The position numbers were made by a program, and so were the translations under genes. The notes under the pieces are model-generated. The model saw only the letters and a list, made by a program, of their open reading frames with translations, ran no database searches and had not been told where the DNA came from. Source: Treponema sp. (GTDB lineage: Bacteria > Spirochaetota > Spirochaetia > Treponematales > Treponemataceae). Taken from it: a DNA stretch of 55,132 nucleotides. Shown here in pieces: positions 33,011 through 42,700 of this stretch. Numbering within the stretch: the first letter of the stretch is position 1; every line of letters begins with the position of its first letter. The DNA is taken from contig JAFUYH010000032.1 in the NCBI GenBank assembly GCA_017470605.1, positions 1-55,132 on the forward strand. The letters are read 5' to 3'.

Positions 33011-33784
33011 TTATCTTCGGACTCTGTATTGCAGTAAAAGAATACGGAGTTCTTCAAGATTTTTGACTCCTACAAGGCGGAAGGCATCGGCCATTTCTTT
33101 CTTTACGGTAGAAGTGCTTACATAGTATTTCTGACTCAAGTCATTGTAGGATGAGTTTGAATTCAGAATGTCAAAAATAAAATTCTGCTGGCGTTCATTC
33201 AGTCCTAAATCTGAAAGAAGAATTGTCTGACCTGCTTCTGGAAGGGAAATATTCAGTTTTTCTGCAGAACGAAAGGCCGGTGCAATGGAAGAAAGCAGAT
33301 TTTCCAGTTTTTTATAAATGCAGAAGTAAAATGAAAGAAAAAAAACAGATTCCGCAAAGGCAAGTATGAATCTGAAAAGGCCAAATGGCAGCACACCAAA
33401 AAGGCTGAGCAGCAATACTGCTAAAAGGGGAATAAACTTTGCATAAAAATGATTGCGTAAATCCTTGTTGCAGAACATGAGGATTATAAGCGCGGTGAAG
33501 AGAAAGACTCCCAGAGTTTCATAGCCTGTAAGAATTGTGGAAACGCTTTGAATCAGCATTACAGAATATGAAATAATATGTTTATTTGGAAAGAAAAACT
33601 GAACAAGGGCTGCCAAAGCGCAAAGTGAATTTATTACAGGAATTGTAATTTCCGGGGCGGGCAGAATAGTTCTGGTTTCAGCTTCTACCATCAAGCTGAT
33701 TACGGCTGCCACCGAAAGGATTAAAAATCCGCCCAAATCTAAAATGCGTTCTTCTGTAAAAAAACGTTTAATCTCTCTTTTCAT
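33011..33784 (-). CDS. Membrane-embedded LuxR-type transcriptional regulator
   Basis: 257 residues. Residues about 15-165 contain about six hydrophobic helices with short loops. The C-terminal about 65 residues hold a LuxR-type helix-turn-helix (GLNERQQNFIFDILNS, QKYYVSTSTVKKEM and FRLVGVKNLEELRILLL). A DNA-binding domain tethered to a polytopic membrane sensor suggests detection of a membrane or extracellular signal with direct control of transcription. No partner histidine kinase is present. The start lies 7 nt after a perfect TATAAT, with no Shine-Dalgarno. Targets are unknown; the neighbouring GH9 gene (convergent) is not an obvious one. Confidence 0.8.
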   Translation of the reverse strand: MKREIKRFFTEERILDLGGFLILSVAAVISLMVEAETRTILPAPEITIPVINSLCALAALVQFFFPNKHIISYSVMLIQSVSTILTGYETLGVFLFTALIILMFCNKDLRNHFYAKFIPLLAVLLLSLFGVLPFGLFRFILAFAESVFFLSFYFCIYKKLENLLSSIAPAFRSAEKLNISLPEAGQTILLSDLGLNERQQNFIFDILNSNSSYNDLSQKYYVSTSTVKKEMADAFRLVGVKNLEELRILLLQYRVRR

Positions 33785-33791
33785 AAATGCG

Positions 33792-33819
33792 ATTATAACA
33801 GAATTTTCTTTTTTTGCAA
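33792..33819 (-). promoter_or_regulatory. Promoter of the LuxR-type gene
   Basis: On the minus strand: TTGCAA (33814-33819), a 16-nt spacer and TATAAT (33792-33797), ending 7 nt before the ATG at 33784. Confidence 0.65.
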
Positions 33820-33856
33820 AAAAAAAGGATGTCTAATAAAATCTGGACTGCGGGCA

Positions 33857-33911
33857 TTGAGCTTGTCGAAATCTGTAAATATTGCGGGTGGTTTCGGCAA
33901 GCTCAACCACC
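33857..33911 (+). repeat. Interspersed palindromic repeat (GAGCTTGTCGAAA type)
   Basis: TTGAGCTTGTCGAAA (33857-33871) is inverted as TTTCGGCAAGCTCAA (33892-33906). The overlapping stem GGTGGTT (33887-33893) pairs with AACCACC (33905-33911). This kind of GGTGGTT-GAGCTTG palindrome is widespread as an intergenic repeat in bacterial genomes. Confidence 0.7.
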
Positions 33912-33916
33912 GCATT

Positions 33917-33944
33917 ATTTACTTGGAGGAGGGCTGTTTGAAGA
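33917..33944 (+). repeat. Left direct repeat bounding the lipoprotein island
   Basis: ATTTACTTGGAGGAGGGCTG and the following TT-T-GAAGA recur at 36850-36877 in the same orientation with one mismatch in 28 nt. Confidence 0.75.
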
Positions 33945-34138
33945 AAACCCCATGTATTGCTGCAGACTGATGTAGATTTTGTATACGCCTTTTCAAGTGT
34001 ATATCAAAGTGAAGGAGAAACTAACCCTTCTTATGAGGATAGTTTTTCTGTCATGCCTTTTCTCATGCAGATCTGGCTTTTCAGGCTTTTTTGATGCCAG
34101 AAAGCAGGGGCTTTTATGTGGGGCTGGGAATTTTAAGC

Positions 34139-34177
34139 GATGGGGGAACTGCGACTGGATGTGCCAGTTCCCCCATC
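34139..34177. terminator. Strong hairpin downstream of the island lipoprotein gene
   Basis: GATGGGGGAACTG (34139-34151) pairs perfectly with CAGTTCCCCCATC (34165-34177), 18 nt beyond the stop of the leftward gene. There is no T-tract, so termination is plausible but not certain. Confidence 0.5.
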
Positions 34178-34194
34178 ATTAATGTTCTATTGAC

Positions 34195-35409
34195 TTATTT
34201 TATACAATTCACTATTTCATCAAAAGAAATACAGATTTCATCACTTATTTCTTTTGTTTCTACATCATAGTATTTACATCTGAACAAACTTGAATCCCAT
34301 GAATTCAAGAGATATATTCGAGAACCTCTTGAATAAACTGTTTCAGACAAGAAAAATTCAAATGAGGTTTCATATTCAAACCCCCAGTCTTCCATATTTA
34401 AGTGATAAATAATTACCTTTACACCGTCTTCATCATTAACAAACAGCAGGTAAGGTTCATTGTCAATAAATACAGTCCGTAATAAAAAATCATTTTCCGA
34501 TATTTTTTTGGGAATTGGTATTTCTTTTTTTTCAGAGAGATTGTGAATATTACAGATTATAAAATTTTCATAAAAGGGGCTTACACCATCTGACAAAATT
34601 GCATAGTCATTTACAATACCATCCAGACAATAATATTCACCTGATGATACTTTATTAATATCTTTTATGAAAAAACTATCAAAAACCTCATTTTTGGCAT
34701 CATACCTTCCAAGATAGTTTTTATCATCCTGTTGATAGGCTATCCAATAATTTCCATCTCTATCCAGCGATGGAAAACCTATATTATTGTTTAAAACAGG
34801 AAGTTCTATAGTTTTAGGGTTATATGTATGTGTCAGACTGTCAAAAAAATTTATATTGTAATATTCGCTGCCATTTTTATAGTCAAAAGAAGGTATAAGA
34901 CCATATCTGGGACGTATACTATCATTATTGCTGTTCACATTAAGCAGATACCCTTTACATCCAGCGTTTATACTTATTATACATCCGTCTTCTGGATTCA
35001 AGCATCCAATAAGACCAGACCCCTGTCCCGCATCATAGTATTTTTCCGGGCTTCCTAATTCTACTGCACGCCAATTAGAAAGCCCATGCATTCCTTCAAA
35101 AAATGCCCAATCAAATACTTTATTTCTTTCCCAGTCGAATACAACAAAAATATCACCCTCCCGCTTATAGGTATGCCCCCATTCATCATTCCCCAAAAAT
35201 CCTTTTCCTTGATAAACAGGCATTGTAATGACAATAGGATTATTTAAATGTGAAAACGAACGCATAGATTTTTTTTCTGTGATGAATGATATGTTTTCTG
35301 TATCAAAATACATCTGTTTGCAAGAAATGCAGACTATGTTAACAATGAAGAATACGATGTAAAACACAATCTGAAATTCTTTATTATGATTTGAAACGAT
35401 ATTTTTCAT
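34195..35409 (-). CDS. AT-rich-island lipoprotein, probably beta-propeller
   Basis: 404 residues. An N-terminal hydrophobic segment and lipobox (IVCISC, Cys about 30) indicate a lipoprotein. The mature part is rich in Trp/Tyr/Asp with repeated strand-turn patterns such as GDIFVVFDWERNKVFDW, DRDGNYWIAYQQDDKNYLG and NFIICNIHNLSEKKEIPIP, recalling beta-propeller blades about 45-50 residues apart. I recognise no named family. Codon use is more AT-rich than that of neighbours. The Shine-Dalgarno AAGGAAA precedes the start, and an imperfect palindrome around TATAGT (35422-35440) may be promoter and operator. It follows the YiiX-like gene by about 50 nt in the same direction. Likely acquired. Confidence 0.65.
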   Translation of the reverse strand: MKNIVSNHNKEFQIVFYIVFFIVNIVCISCKQMYFDTENISFITEKKSMRSFSHLNNPIVITMPVYQGKGFLGNDEWGHTYKREGDIFVVFDWERNKVFDWAFFEGMHGLSNWRAVELGSPEKYYDAGQGSGLIGCLNPEDGCIISINAGCKGYLLNVNSNNDSIRPRYGLIPSFDYKNGSEYYNINFFDSLTHTYNPKTIELPVLNNNIGFPSLDRDGNYWIAYQQDDKNYLGRYDAKNEVFDSFFIKDINKVSSGEYYCLDGIVNDYAILSDGVSPFYENFIICNIHNLSEKKEIPIPKKISENDFLLRTVFIDNEPYLLFVNDEDGVKVIIYHLNMEDWGFEYETSFEFFLSETVYSRGSRIYLLNSWDSSLFRCKYYDVETKEISDEICISFDEIVNCIK

Positions 35410-35421
35410 AGTAGTAGTTTC

Positions 35422-35440
35422 CTTAAACTATAGTTTTAAG
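35422..35440 (-). promoter_or_regulatory. Palindrome around a -10-like TATAGT upstream of the island lipoprotein
   Basis: CTTAAACTATAGTTTTAAG is an almost perfect inverted repeat just upstream of the Shine-Dalgarno. It may be an operator or a promoter for the second island gene. Confidence 0.4.
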
Positions 35441-35462
35441 AAGTATATATAAAACTTAAAAA

Positions 35463-36677
35463 TTATTTATTTTGATAGTCAATAACACTTCTTGTATATG
35501 CACTATTTCTAAAGTGTTCTGGAAAAACAACTGGAGAAAGTCCACATACATCATATTTTACTCCCACTGATAACCAAGAATGCCAGACTAATTGGGAACA
35601 ATAAAATGTTCCTGTATAATATTTAGCCATTCCAGCTGACGCTACACTTAATGGAGCATTTAACATTGCATTATAATGTTTTCCAAGTTTACTGATAGCA
35701 TATGCCGCGGCCTTATTTCCATCACTATCAGAGGCATCTATTGAAATAACTTTGATATTAGGTATAATACCGTTCCATTTTACTCGCATAGTTTTATATT
35801 TCATTTGCCTAACATAAACTCTATTAGCTGAAGAAGATGCTTTTCCTGCCCAATATGCTAATGGCTCATATTGAACGCCATCAATCTTATTGTCCCACCA
35901 GGCTGTTTTACCATCGTCTGGCCATGCAGAAATTGAGCATTGACTATAACCATCATAAGTTCCATTCTTCTGCCAGAATTCTTTCACCATGATTGCAGCA
36001 TGTCCTAATCCAGTACTTGAAGAACTAGACGAAGGATCATTACAAACAAGAATTCTACCTCTTTTATAATTATCTTTAAGATACATCGCCGTAGTAGCAT
36101 TTATATCAGATGCTTTTATTGTATTTTCTTCTTTTTTATTGTTACCACTAGAAGAAGATCTGCTGAAATCTTTATTAAGTTTATTTGCAAGTTCATTACG
36201 CTTATTTAAATAATAAGCTGTACATAAAGCTTCTGACTGTTTTAGAACTACAGAACGATTTATTGTGCTTAAAGCATCTTCCATAGCAATATTATCAATA
36301 TTCATTATTTGTAAAAGATTTTCATCTTCTTCCAAAGTTTCTGTAAGACAATCAATCTCATATTGTTGATATGCTTCAAATAATTTATATTGCTTTTGAT
36401 AGTCTAATTCCGAGAATGAAAATTCTATTTCTGTATCTTCATCATACATTTTAATAGAATCCATCATTTTTCTAACATCATCATCTTCAATAGCATTTCT
36501 GCCACTTGTTACACTTATCCAATTATAATTATTCATTATAAAATCTGTTGCAACTTTTCTGGCATCATTATCTGCTTCTTTTATGTCTCCAATTTTTTCA
36601 TTAAACCCGCTATTACAAGCTGTAAAATACCATCCTACAACGAGAAACGACACCAAACTTCTTCTAAAATATTTCAT
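35463..36677 (-). CDS. Lipoprotein with permuted papain-like (YiiX/NlpC-type) hydrolase domain
   Basis: 404 residues from the ATG at 36677, which has AAGGAG 9 nt upstream; the frame opens 20 codons earlier without such a signal. A signal sequence and lipobox (WYFTAC) mark a lipoprotein. Residues about 30-190 are helical and acidic, followed by a Ser/Asn linker. The C-terminal domain shows RGRILVCND, then GLGHAAIMVKEF with a candidate catalytic His, and FYCSQLVWHSWLSVGV with a candidate Cys near the end. His before Cys is the circularly permuted order of YiiX/YebB-like enzymes, thought to cut amide or ester bonds. AT-rich, in the direct-repeat-bounded island. Function inferred from motifs only. 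Confidence 0.7.
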   Translation of the reverse strand: MKYFRRSLVSFLVVGWYFTACNSGFNEKIGDIKEADNDARKVATDFIMNNYNWISVTSGRNAIEDDDVRKMMDSIKMYDEDTEIEFSFSELDYQKQYKLFEAYQQYEIDCLTETLEEDENLLQIMNIDNIAMEDALSTINRSVVLKQSEALCTAYYLNKRNELANKLNKDFSRSSSSGNNKKEENTIKASDINATTAMYLKDNYKRGRILVCNDPSSSSSSTGLGHAAIMVKEFWQKNGTYDGYSQCSISAWPDDGKTAWWDNKIDGVQYEPLAYWAGKASSSANRVYVRQMKYKTMRVKWNGIIPNIKVISIDASDSDGNKAAAYAISKLGKHYNAMLNAPLSVASAGMAKYYTGTFYCSQLVWHSWLSVGVKYDVCGLSPVVFPEHFRNSAYTRSVIDYQNK

Positions 36678-36760
36678 AAATTTAAACTCCTTATTAATGA
36701 TTTTTGTCGCGACTTTCAAATTATTTGGCAAGTACATATAAAATACAAGATGAGATATAC

Positions 36761-36800
36761 AAAAATAACCGAAGTTACCGGGTAACTTCGGTTATTTTTT
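36761..36800. terminator. Bidirectional terminator palindrome
   Basis: Left arm 36761-36779 and right arm 36781-36799 are perfect 19-nt inverted copies centred on 36780 (core AACCGAAGTTACC/GGTAACTTCGGTT), ending in T6 on the plus strand and T5 on the minus strand. It is placed to end transcription from the acyl-ACP thioesterase gene. Confidence 0.85.
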
Positions 36801-36849
36801 ACTTTTAGAATGAATTATGAAGAAAAAACAGTACTGATTCTGGCTCTCG

Positions 36850-36877
36850 ATTTACTTGGAGGAGGGCTGTTGGAAGA
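36850..36877 (+). repeat. Right direct repeat bounding the lipoprotein island
   Basis: Matches 33917-33944 in 27 of 28 nt, same orientation. The interval between the two copies is about 2.9 kb and contains only the two AT-rich lipoprotein genes and the terminator. Confidence 0.75.
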
Positions 36878-36900
36878 GGGGTGCCGGCGAACGCGTATAA

Positions 36901-37632
36901 CTAGGAAAGTTCTATCTGGGTGCGGAGTTTTTCGTCGGAGCCGAAAATGCAGATGACGTGCTTTCCGTCACATTCTGCGTATCTGCAGATTATTTCTTCG
37001 CCGGCCTTAACCCCGGTTTTGTAGGCGATTCGCACGTTACGGAAGGCGGTTCGTTTTTCAGAGTAGATTGCAGCGGGCAGGGCTTCCAGCGCAAAGTCCA
37101 GGTATGTAAGGTTGTGGACGTGGTCGTTAAAGTCTATGTCGCTGCGGCGGAGTGTGATTTTTGTCTCACTTGTAAAGGAAGATGAATCAGGTATGGCAAT
37201 TTTAGGCATTTTTGAATCTTCAAAAACAGCTTTATCTTCCGGCTGATATTTTTCTATCAGTTCCGGGCTTACGCGCAGGGGGCGGCCGCTTTTTAAGTCT
37301 ACAAGTACCCATTTTGTAAGACCGCGAACACAGCGTTCTCCATTGCAGAAAAGCTCAAAATCTCTCATGCAGGCAAGCGGCTGTTTTACGGTTTCGCTCC
37401 ATGTCCGGGCTAAAAGTTTATCACCGTATTTAGGGTATGAAGAAATATCAAGCAGCCAGTCTGTTAAAATCCATGCAATTCCACTGCTGCTTCCTTTTAA
37501 GATATTATCTCCGGCCAAATCTGAATGTTTGTTGCCGGAATTTTCCAGGATTTTCAAAATAGAAGGCAACTGCAAGGTTCCGTCTGCAGCAAAATCTTCC
37601 AGAAGGGGATTATATTCAAAATCTACTGTCAT
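36901..37632 (-). CDS. Acyl-ACP thioesterase
   Basis: A 243-residue protein of the acyl-ACP thioesterase (Fat-like) family with two tandem hot-dog folds. RRSDIDFNDHVHNLTYLDFALEALP is the C-terminal hot-dog signature (D-x-D-x-N-x-H-V-N-N-x-x-Y in plants). The N-terminal half has LTDWLLDISSYPKYGD and TWSETVKQPLACMRDFEL, typical of the family. It should release free fatty acids from acyl carrier protein in the cytoplasm. TTGACA lies about 30 nt upstream of the ATG, but the -10 is poor. It stands alone between the island and recD and has a strong terminator downstream. Confidence 0.88.
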   Translation of the reverse strand: MTVDFEYNPLLEDFAADGTLQLPSILKILENSGNKHSDLAGDNILKGSSSGIAWILTDWLLDISSYPKYGDKLLARTWSETVKQPLACMRDFELFCNGERCVRGLTKWVLVDLKSGRPLRVSPELIEKYQPEDKAVFEDSKMPKIAIPDSSSFTSETKITLRRSDIDFNDHVHNLTYLDFALEALPAAIYSEKRTAFRNVRIAYKTGVKAGEEIICRYAECDGKHVICIFGSDEKLRTQIELS

Positions 37633-37723
37633 ACATAATGAATGACATTTTTTATGTTTTTTGTCAAGATAAACAGCTTGACGCTAGCTGACAGATATTC
37701 AAAGCACAGAAACTATCACTCAT

Positions 37724-39700
37724 TTAAAACTGAATCATCGTGTCGCGCGTGATTATTGTGCGGCGGGCTTCTTCCAGAGTTTCGGCTCTGGCTGCAATGT
37801 AGGTGGAACCTTCGGTTCTGGTGATAGCAGTATAGGCAATCTGTCGGTTTAAAAGAGGGTGGCCTTCTTTTGATGGCAGAAAAATAAGGATTGCCTTATA
37901 GCCGGAGCCCTGGGCCTTATGGATTGTGATTGCATATGCTGTTTCTATAGATTCCTTTGGTAAAATATAAAGCGGATAAAAAAGGTAATTTCCTATTCTA
38001 AAAATGCCCCCTTTTATTCCCTCTTCATCTCCTCCTGTTTTTAAATCTTTCTTTATCATAAGATAGTTGAAACTTTCTGTTTCTGAAAGCGGCAGTCCCT
38101 CTTTTTTTACAGATACAACAATCCCGGAGTCTCCGTTATAAAGATTGAACATATTATGATTTTTTGTAAGCATAAGCAGCTGTCCCGGAAAATATTCTTC
38201 TGCGGCAGAAAAATCATACTTATTCATAATATGCTTATTTATTAATTGATTTATGTATTCAACTCCATGCGGCCCTTTTCTTTCCGCACATAGGATTTTT
38301 GCAGAAAGTGCTTTTTTCCAAAGACTGTCTAAATCTGATTCCTGATTTATGATACAGTTTTCAGAAAGGTCATCATAAAATTTTCTGCTCCAATCAAGAA
38401 TCAATTCATCATCTGCCTTTCCTGGAATTACAGTTTTTACAGGATATTCCTTCCTGTTTTCTGGAATTTCAAAAACAAGTTTATCTTTTTCCGTTATGTT
38501 CAGAAGTGAAAAATCAAGAGGCTTTTCTGACTGAAAGGCATCCTTCAGTCTTCCTACTTCTGAATTGTCATTAAACCTGTTTGATTCGTTTAAAGCCACT
38601 ACACTGTCTGTTTTTTTTGCCAGAAGTTCTCCTAAAACGGCTCCTGCCTTTACAGAAGGAAGCTGGTCTTTATCACCCAAAATAAAAATGCGTGATTTTT
38701 CATTAATAGATTCTATTAAAGCAGCAAAGAGACTTATATCTATCATACTTGCTTCATCTATTACAAAAATTGACTTTTCTTCAAACTGAACTTCCCTGTT
38801 GTGCATAAAACCGTTTTGCGCAGGATTATAGCCCAAAAGACTGTGAATGGTATGAGACTGCAGTGAATTGAGTTTGCTAAAATCTTTTTCTTTGATTTGT
38901 GAAAGAGTGTTTGAAATACTTTCTTTCATGCGTTCTGCTGCCTTTCCGCTTGGGGCTGCAAGGTGAATCGAGTAATCTTGATATTCTTCTTTTTTCAAAA
39001 GTTCCCACAAAAGATAGCAGACTACAGTTGTCTTTCCGGTTCCAGGCCCTCCTGTAATAATAAGGTTTTCTTTTTGTCCGCGGATTATGGCTTCTAACTG
39101 CCTTTCTTTAAGCTCCATTGGATTGCCGGAAGGCAGGGCTTTTGTGATTGATTTGAAATATTCCTTTAACTGCTCTTTTTCACTTTCAGAAGCAGTAACT
39201 TCCCTGTGAATGAAAAGATTCTTAATGTGCTTTTCTATGCTTTTTTTTGCCTTATGATATTTTGAAGCAAAAAGCCAGTCATTGTCTCTTACAAAAGGCT
39301 TTGAATAAGTCTGTTCAGAAGGAAAGCCTTCTTTAAAGTTGTTTATAAGATTTGGGAAATCTCCATTTTTTATTTGAGAAATTGCTTTTTCTGCCTGCTG
39401 ATGAAAAAATGAATTACATTCTTCCTGATTTGCCGTGCAGTCTTCTGCAAGAAGAAGCCCCTTCCATTTGGAAGAAAATTTCTTGCACAAGGAGTCTGCT
39501 TCCAGCGGAATACAGATATTTCCGTCATCAAGCAAAGAAAAATACATGATGAAAAAAGATTCTGCTTCTGCAGTCATTCCGTCCTGAATGTATTTTAGGG
39601 AATCTGTTACTTTTTCCCAAAGTGGAGAAATGCCTTTTAATTCTTTTAAGGTTTCAAAAAAAGAGTCTGCAGTAAGTTCTATATTTCTGTCTTTATTCAT
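37724..39700 (-). CDS. recD: RecD, exodeoxyribonuclease V alpha subunit
   Basis: A 658-residue 5'-3' helicase subunit of RecBCD. Walker A is LIITGGPGTGKTTVVCYLL, Walker B is SIFVIDEASMIDI, with GDKDQLPSVKAG (motif III) and AYAITIHKAQGSGY plus IAYTAITRTEG (motifs V/VI). The N-terminal about 150 residues match the RecD interaction domain in length. Last gene of recC-recB-recD, starting 2 nt after the recB stop. RecBCD processes double-strand breaks and degrades linear foreign DNA. Confidence 0.95.
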   Translation of the reverse strand: MNKDRNIELTADSFFETLKELKGISPLWEKVTDSLKYIQDGMTAEAESFFIMYFSLLDDGNICIPLEADSLCKKFSSKWKGLLLAEDCTANQEECNSFFHQQAEKAISQIKNGDFPNLINNFKEGFPSEQTYSKPFVRDNDWLFASKYHKAKKSIEKHIKNLFIHREVTASESEKEQLKEYFKSITKALPSGNPMELKERQLEAIIRGQKENLIITGGPGTGKTTVVCYLLWELLKKEEYQDYSIHLAAPSGKAAERMKESISNTLSQIKEKDFSKLNSLQSHTIHSLLGYNPAQNGFMHNREVQFEEKSIFVIDEASMIDISLFAALIESINEKSRIFILGDKDQLPSVKAGAVLGELLAKKTDSVVALNESNRFNDNSEVGRLKDAFQSEKPLDFSLLNITEKDKLVFEIPENRKEYPVKTVIPGKADDELILDWSRKFYDDLSENCIINQESDLDSLWKKALSAKILCAERKGPHGVEYINQLINKHIMNKYDFSAAEEYFPGQLLMLTKNHNMFNLYNGDSGIVVSVKKEGLPLSETESFNYLMIKKDLKTGGDEEGIKGGIFRIGNYLFYPLYILPKESIETAYAITIHKAQGSGYKAILIFLPSKEGHPLLNRQIAYTAITRTEGSTYIAARAETLEEARRTIITRDTMIQF

Positions 39701-39702
39701 CT

Positions 39703-42700
39703 TTATTTCTCCATTTTTATCAGTTTTTTATAAATATTCTTGAACTGATTTTCCAGTTCTTCCCAATTATTCCATGTGCGGGCATAAATTCCGTTTGAAG
39801 TATCTTTTACGCATCCGCGGATATAAACATAATAAATTCCGCCAAAATGAGAGTTAAATATCTCATCTTCACTCTTTTTTGGATAAAACTGTTTAAGCCA
39901 GCGTATGAGGCTGTAAGAATAAAGAACTCTTTGAATGGAATATAATTCATCTGTTACCTTTTTCAGTTTCTGATGATTTGAATAGTCTTCCGGGTTTTCA
40001 AAAATATTACTTTTCCAGTCCAGAATGGCGTAAACAGGATTCCCGTTTATTTCCCGCTTGAAAATCAAATCTATAAAACCGTTGCAGTAATTTCTGAATG
40101 CTTCTTTTTCTGCCGGATTCATATTGAATTCAACTTCTGCCAGTCTGTCCTGAAGTCCAAGTTCTTTTAGGGCAAAAGTCCTGCCTGTCTGCATATTCCC
40201 CAGAACTTCCGGGAATGAAGCGTTAAGGGTATTCCACAAATAGCTTGCAGTCTGGGCTTTCCACAAGGAACTGTCTTCTTCATCAATCAGGAGAGTCTGC
40301 TTTTTAAAGCAGTTTTCTATCAGTTTTGAAACTGTCTGGTCTTTTTGGGCGGCCTCTTCTGTTGCAAGATTTCCAGTTACCTGAAAGTCCGTGCGCTCAA
40401 ATACTTCATGAACTGCAATACCAAGTCTGGTTCCTTTTGGGTATGATTTGGAATAAATCACTGTTTTTGCCTTAGGACTGTAAGAGCAGATGACAGGATT
40501 TTCTGAATCATCAAAAGATGCCAGGAAAATGTTTTCGATTTCTTCTTCCTTGTCTATGCGGCCGGCCTTTTCTGAAATCAGACCAAGTTCTGCCCCATGA
40601 GAAAGAGAAGAATATGAGTGTTTTCTGATAAGAAGTGAAGGAATTTTATCTGCAAGTTTCTGCACGCTTTGCAGCGCTTCTTTTTTTGTCTGACTTTCTG
40701 CTTTTGTTTTATCCAGATTATGATTCAGTATATTCTGAACCTGAAGCTTTAAGATGCTGTCTGATTCTTTAGTTGTATCTGCATTAAAATCTATTTTTTT
40801 CCACAGAGGCTTATTTTCTGCATCTTTCATAAAGGAGCTAAGCTTGTTTTTTAGGAAGGAATACATTTCTTGCTTTTTATCTTGTGACCAGGCTGAATAA
40901 AAAGGAAGAATCATAAGGGAAGAGGCTCTGGTATATGCAACGTAAAAAAGCCTCTGCCTTTCCTGGACTTCTTCCTTGTCAGAAAATGTTTGTGCCAGAC
41001 AGTCAAAGCCAAGTTTTGCATTTTTGCCCAGGTGAAAGCTGTATACACTAGCCTTACTTGTATTTTTCCCCTTAAAGCCTCCCGCCGCTATTACAACCGG
41101 GAATTCTAGACCTTTAGAAGAATGCATTGTCATTACCTGAACGCAGTCAAAATCTGTTGCCTTTGCAATAGTTTTTTCTTCGTCATCGCTTTCTTCAGAA
41201 TTGGCAGAAAGCCTTAAAAGTTTCTTGCTGACTTCTTCCAGTGAGCAGTCCTTTTTGTAAAGGTAATCTACAATGTAGTTTCCAATCTGCTGAAACTTTG
41301 AAAGTGAAGCCATGCTGTCCAGTTGGGAAAGCCGGTCTTCAAGCCGGGTGTCTTTTAGAATTTTTTCCAGAAGTTTTGCCCACTGCTTCTTTTGGGCAAG
41401 CAGCTGCCATGAGATTATTTTCTGCCTTTCAGGGCAAAGAGGGCTGTCATATTTTTCATCATTCAGTTTTTCAAAAGCGACTCCAAAGAACTTAGTAAAT
41501 AAAACTTCGCTTAGTATTTTTCTGTGCGAGCCGGTAAAGTTATCTGCCGCTATTGCGTTCAGCATGGCAATCCAGTGGGCACATTCAAAACTGCTGAAAA
41601 GGCCCCTGTCTTTGTAACGGGAATATGGAATGCCTGCCTTTCGCATTTCTGCTTCAATAGGTTCCATTTCTGAACCTGAGCGGGCAAGAACTGCAAAATC
41701 GCTGAAAGTAACATTAGACATTCTGCCTTTTTTAAAGACCTGCAGGGCTGTCTGTTCACTTCCTTCTATATAGGTACAGCAGTCTACTATTGTTTTTACG
41801 GCGGCTTTTGCAAAATCATATTCGCTTACACCTTTGTCTTTTGAATCTTCTGAGCCATAAATCCAGAAGGGTGGTGTTTCTTTATTCATAAAGCGGGCAT
41901 TTTCTTTTTTGCCAGAAACTTTTGAATCTGAAAAAAGGGCTTCATCATCAAAAAAGGAGTTTGTTTTTTCATCTTCTTTTTTTGGTGTAAAAAGTTTGTT
42001 GCAGGCATTTACCATTGAATCTGTAGAACGCCAGTTTGTCATTAAAGAATAGGCGCTGTCTGCTTCTTTTTCATAAATTTCTGCAATTGCATTTTCGTAA
42101 ACGTTAACGTCTGCTCCCTGAAAGGAAAAGATAGACTGCTTCGGGTCTCCAACTACAATAATATTGTGTTTTGAATCCTTATTGCCCTTATCGTCATATA
42201 AAAATACTTTTTTAAAAATATCCCACTGCTTTTTATTCGTGTCCTGAAATTCATCTATAATTGCAAAAGTATATTTTTCTTTCAGTTTTTGGGTGAGTTT
42301 TGAAGAAGGATTGCATACTGCTTCGCGGACATTTCTAATCATGTCATTATAAGTCTGGAATTTATTTTCTACTTTTTCCTGCTGCCATTTTTTATAAAGG
42401 TCTTTCAGCTTATTCAGATAAAATAATTCATCTGTCCCGATTTTTCCTATAGAACTTTTTAAGTTTTTAAAGAATTCAAAAGATTCTTTTATTTCCGGGC
42501 CTACATAATTTGCTTTTATTCTGCTTCCGTCAAAGGAAAATCTGTGGTTAACTTCTATGTTTTCTTTGATAGAGGCAATAAGTTCTTCGGCTTTTTTTGC
42601 ATTCCTGTTTGCATTCAGTTTATCCCAGTTCTCCTGGAAGTCTGGATATTCAAAAAGGTCTTCCACTTTTTCTGGAGATATAATGTTTTTATCAAGACTG

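Larger units (their letters stand above)
33820..34194. other. Intergenic region of repeats, no gene seen
   Basis: About 410 nt lie between the LuxR-type gene and the AT-rich island genes. They hold an interspersed palindrome (33857-33911), the left direct repeat of the island (33917-33944) and a strong hairpin (34139-34177). The only open frame (33979-34182) has no Shine-Dalgarno or coding look and is not called. Confidence 0.6.

Noticed and set aside
33979..34182. 67-residue open frame in the repeat-rich intergenic region
   Set aside because: No Shine-Dalgarno, promoter or recognisable composition; overlaps a hairpin.
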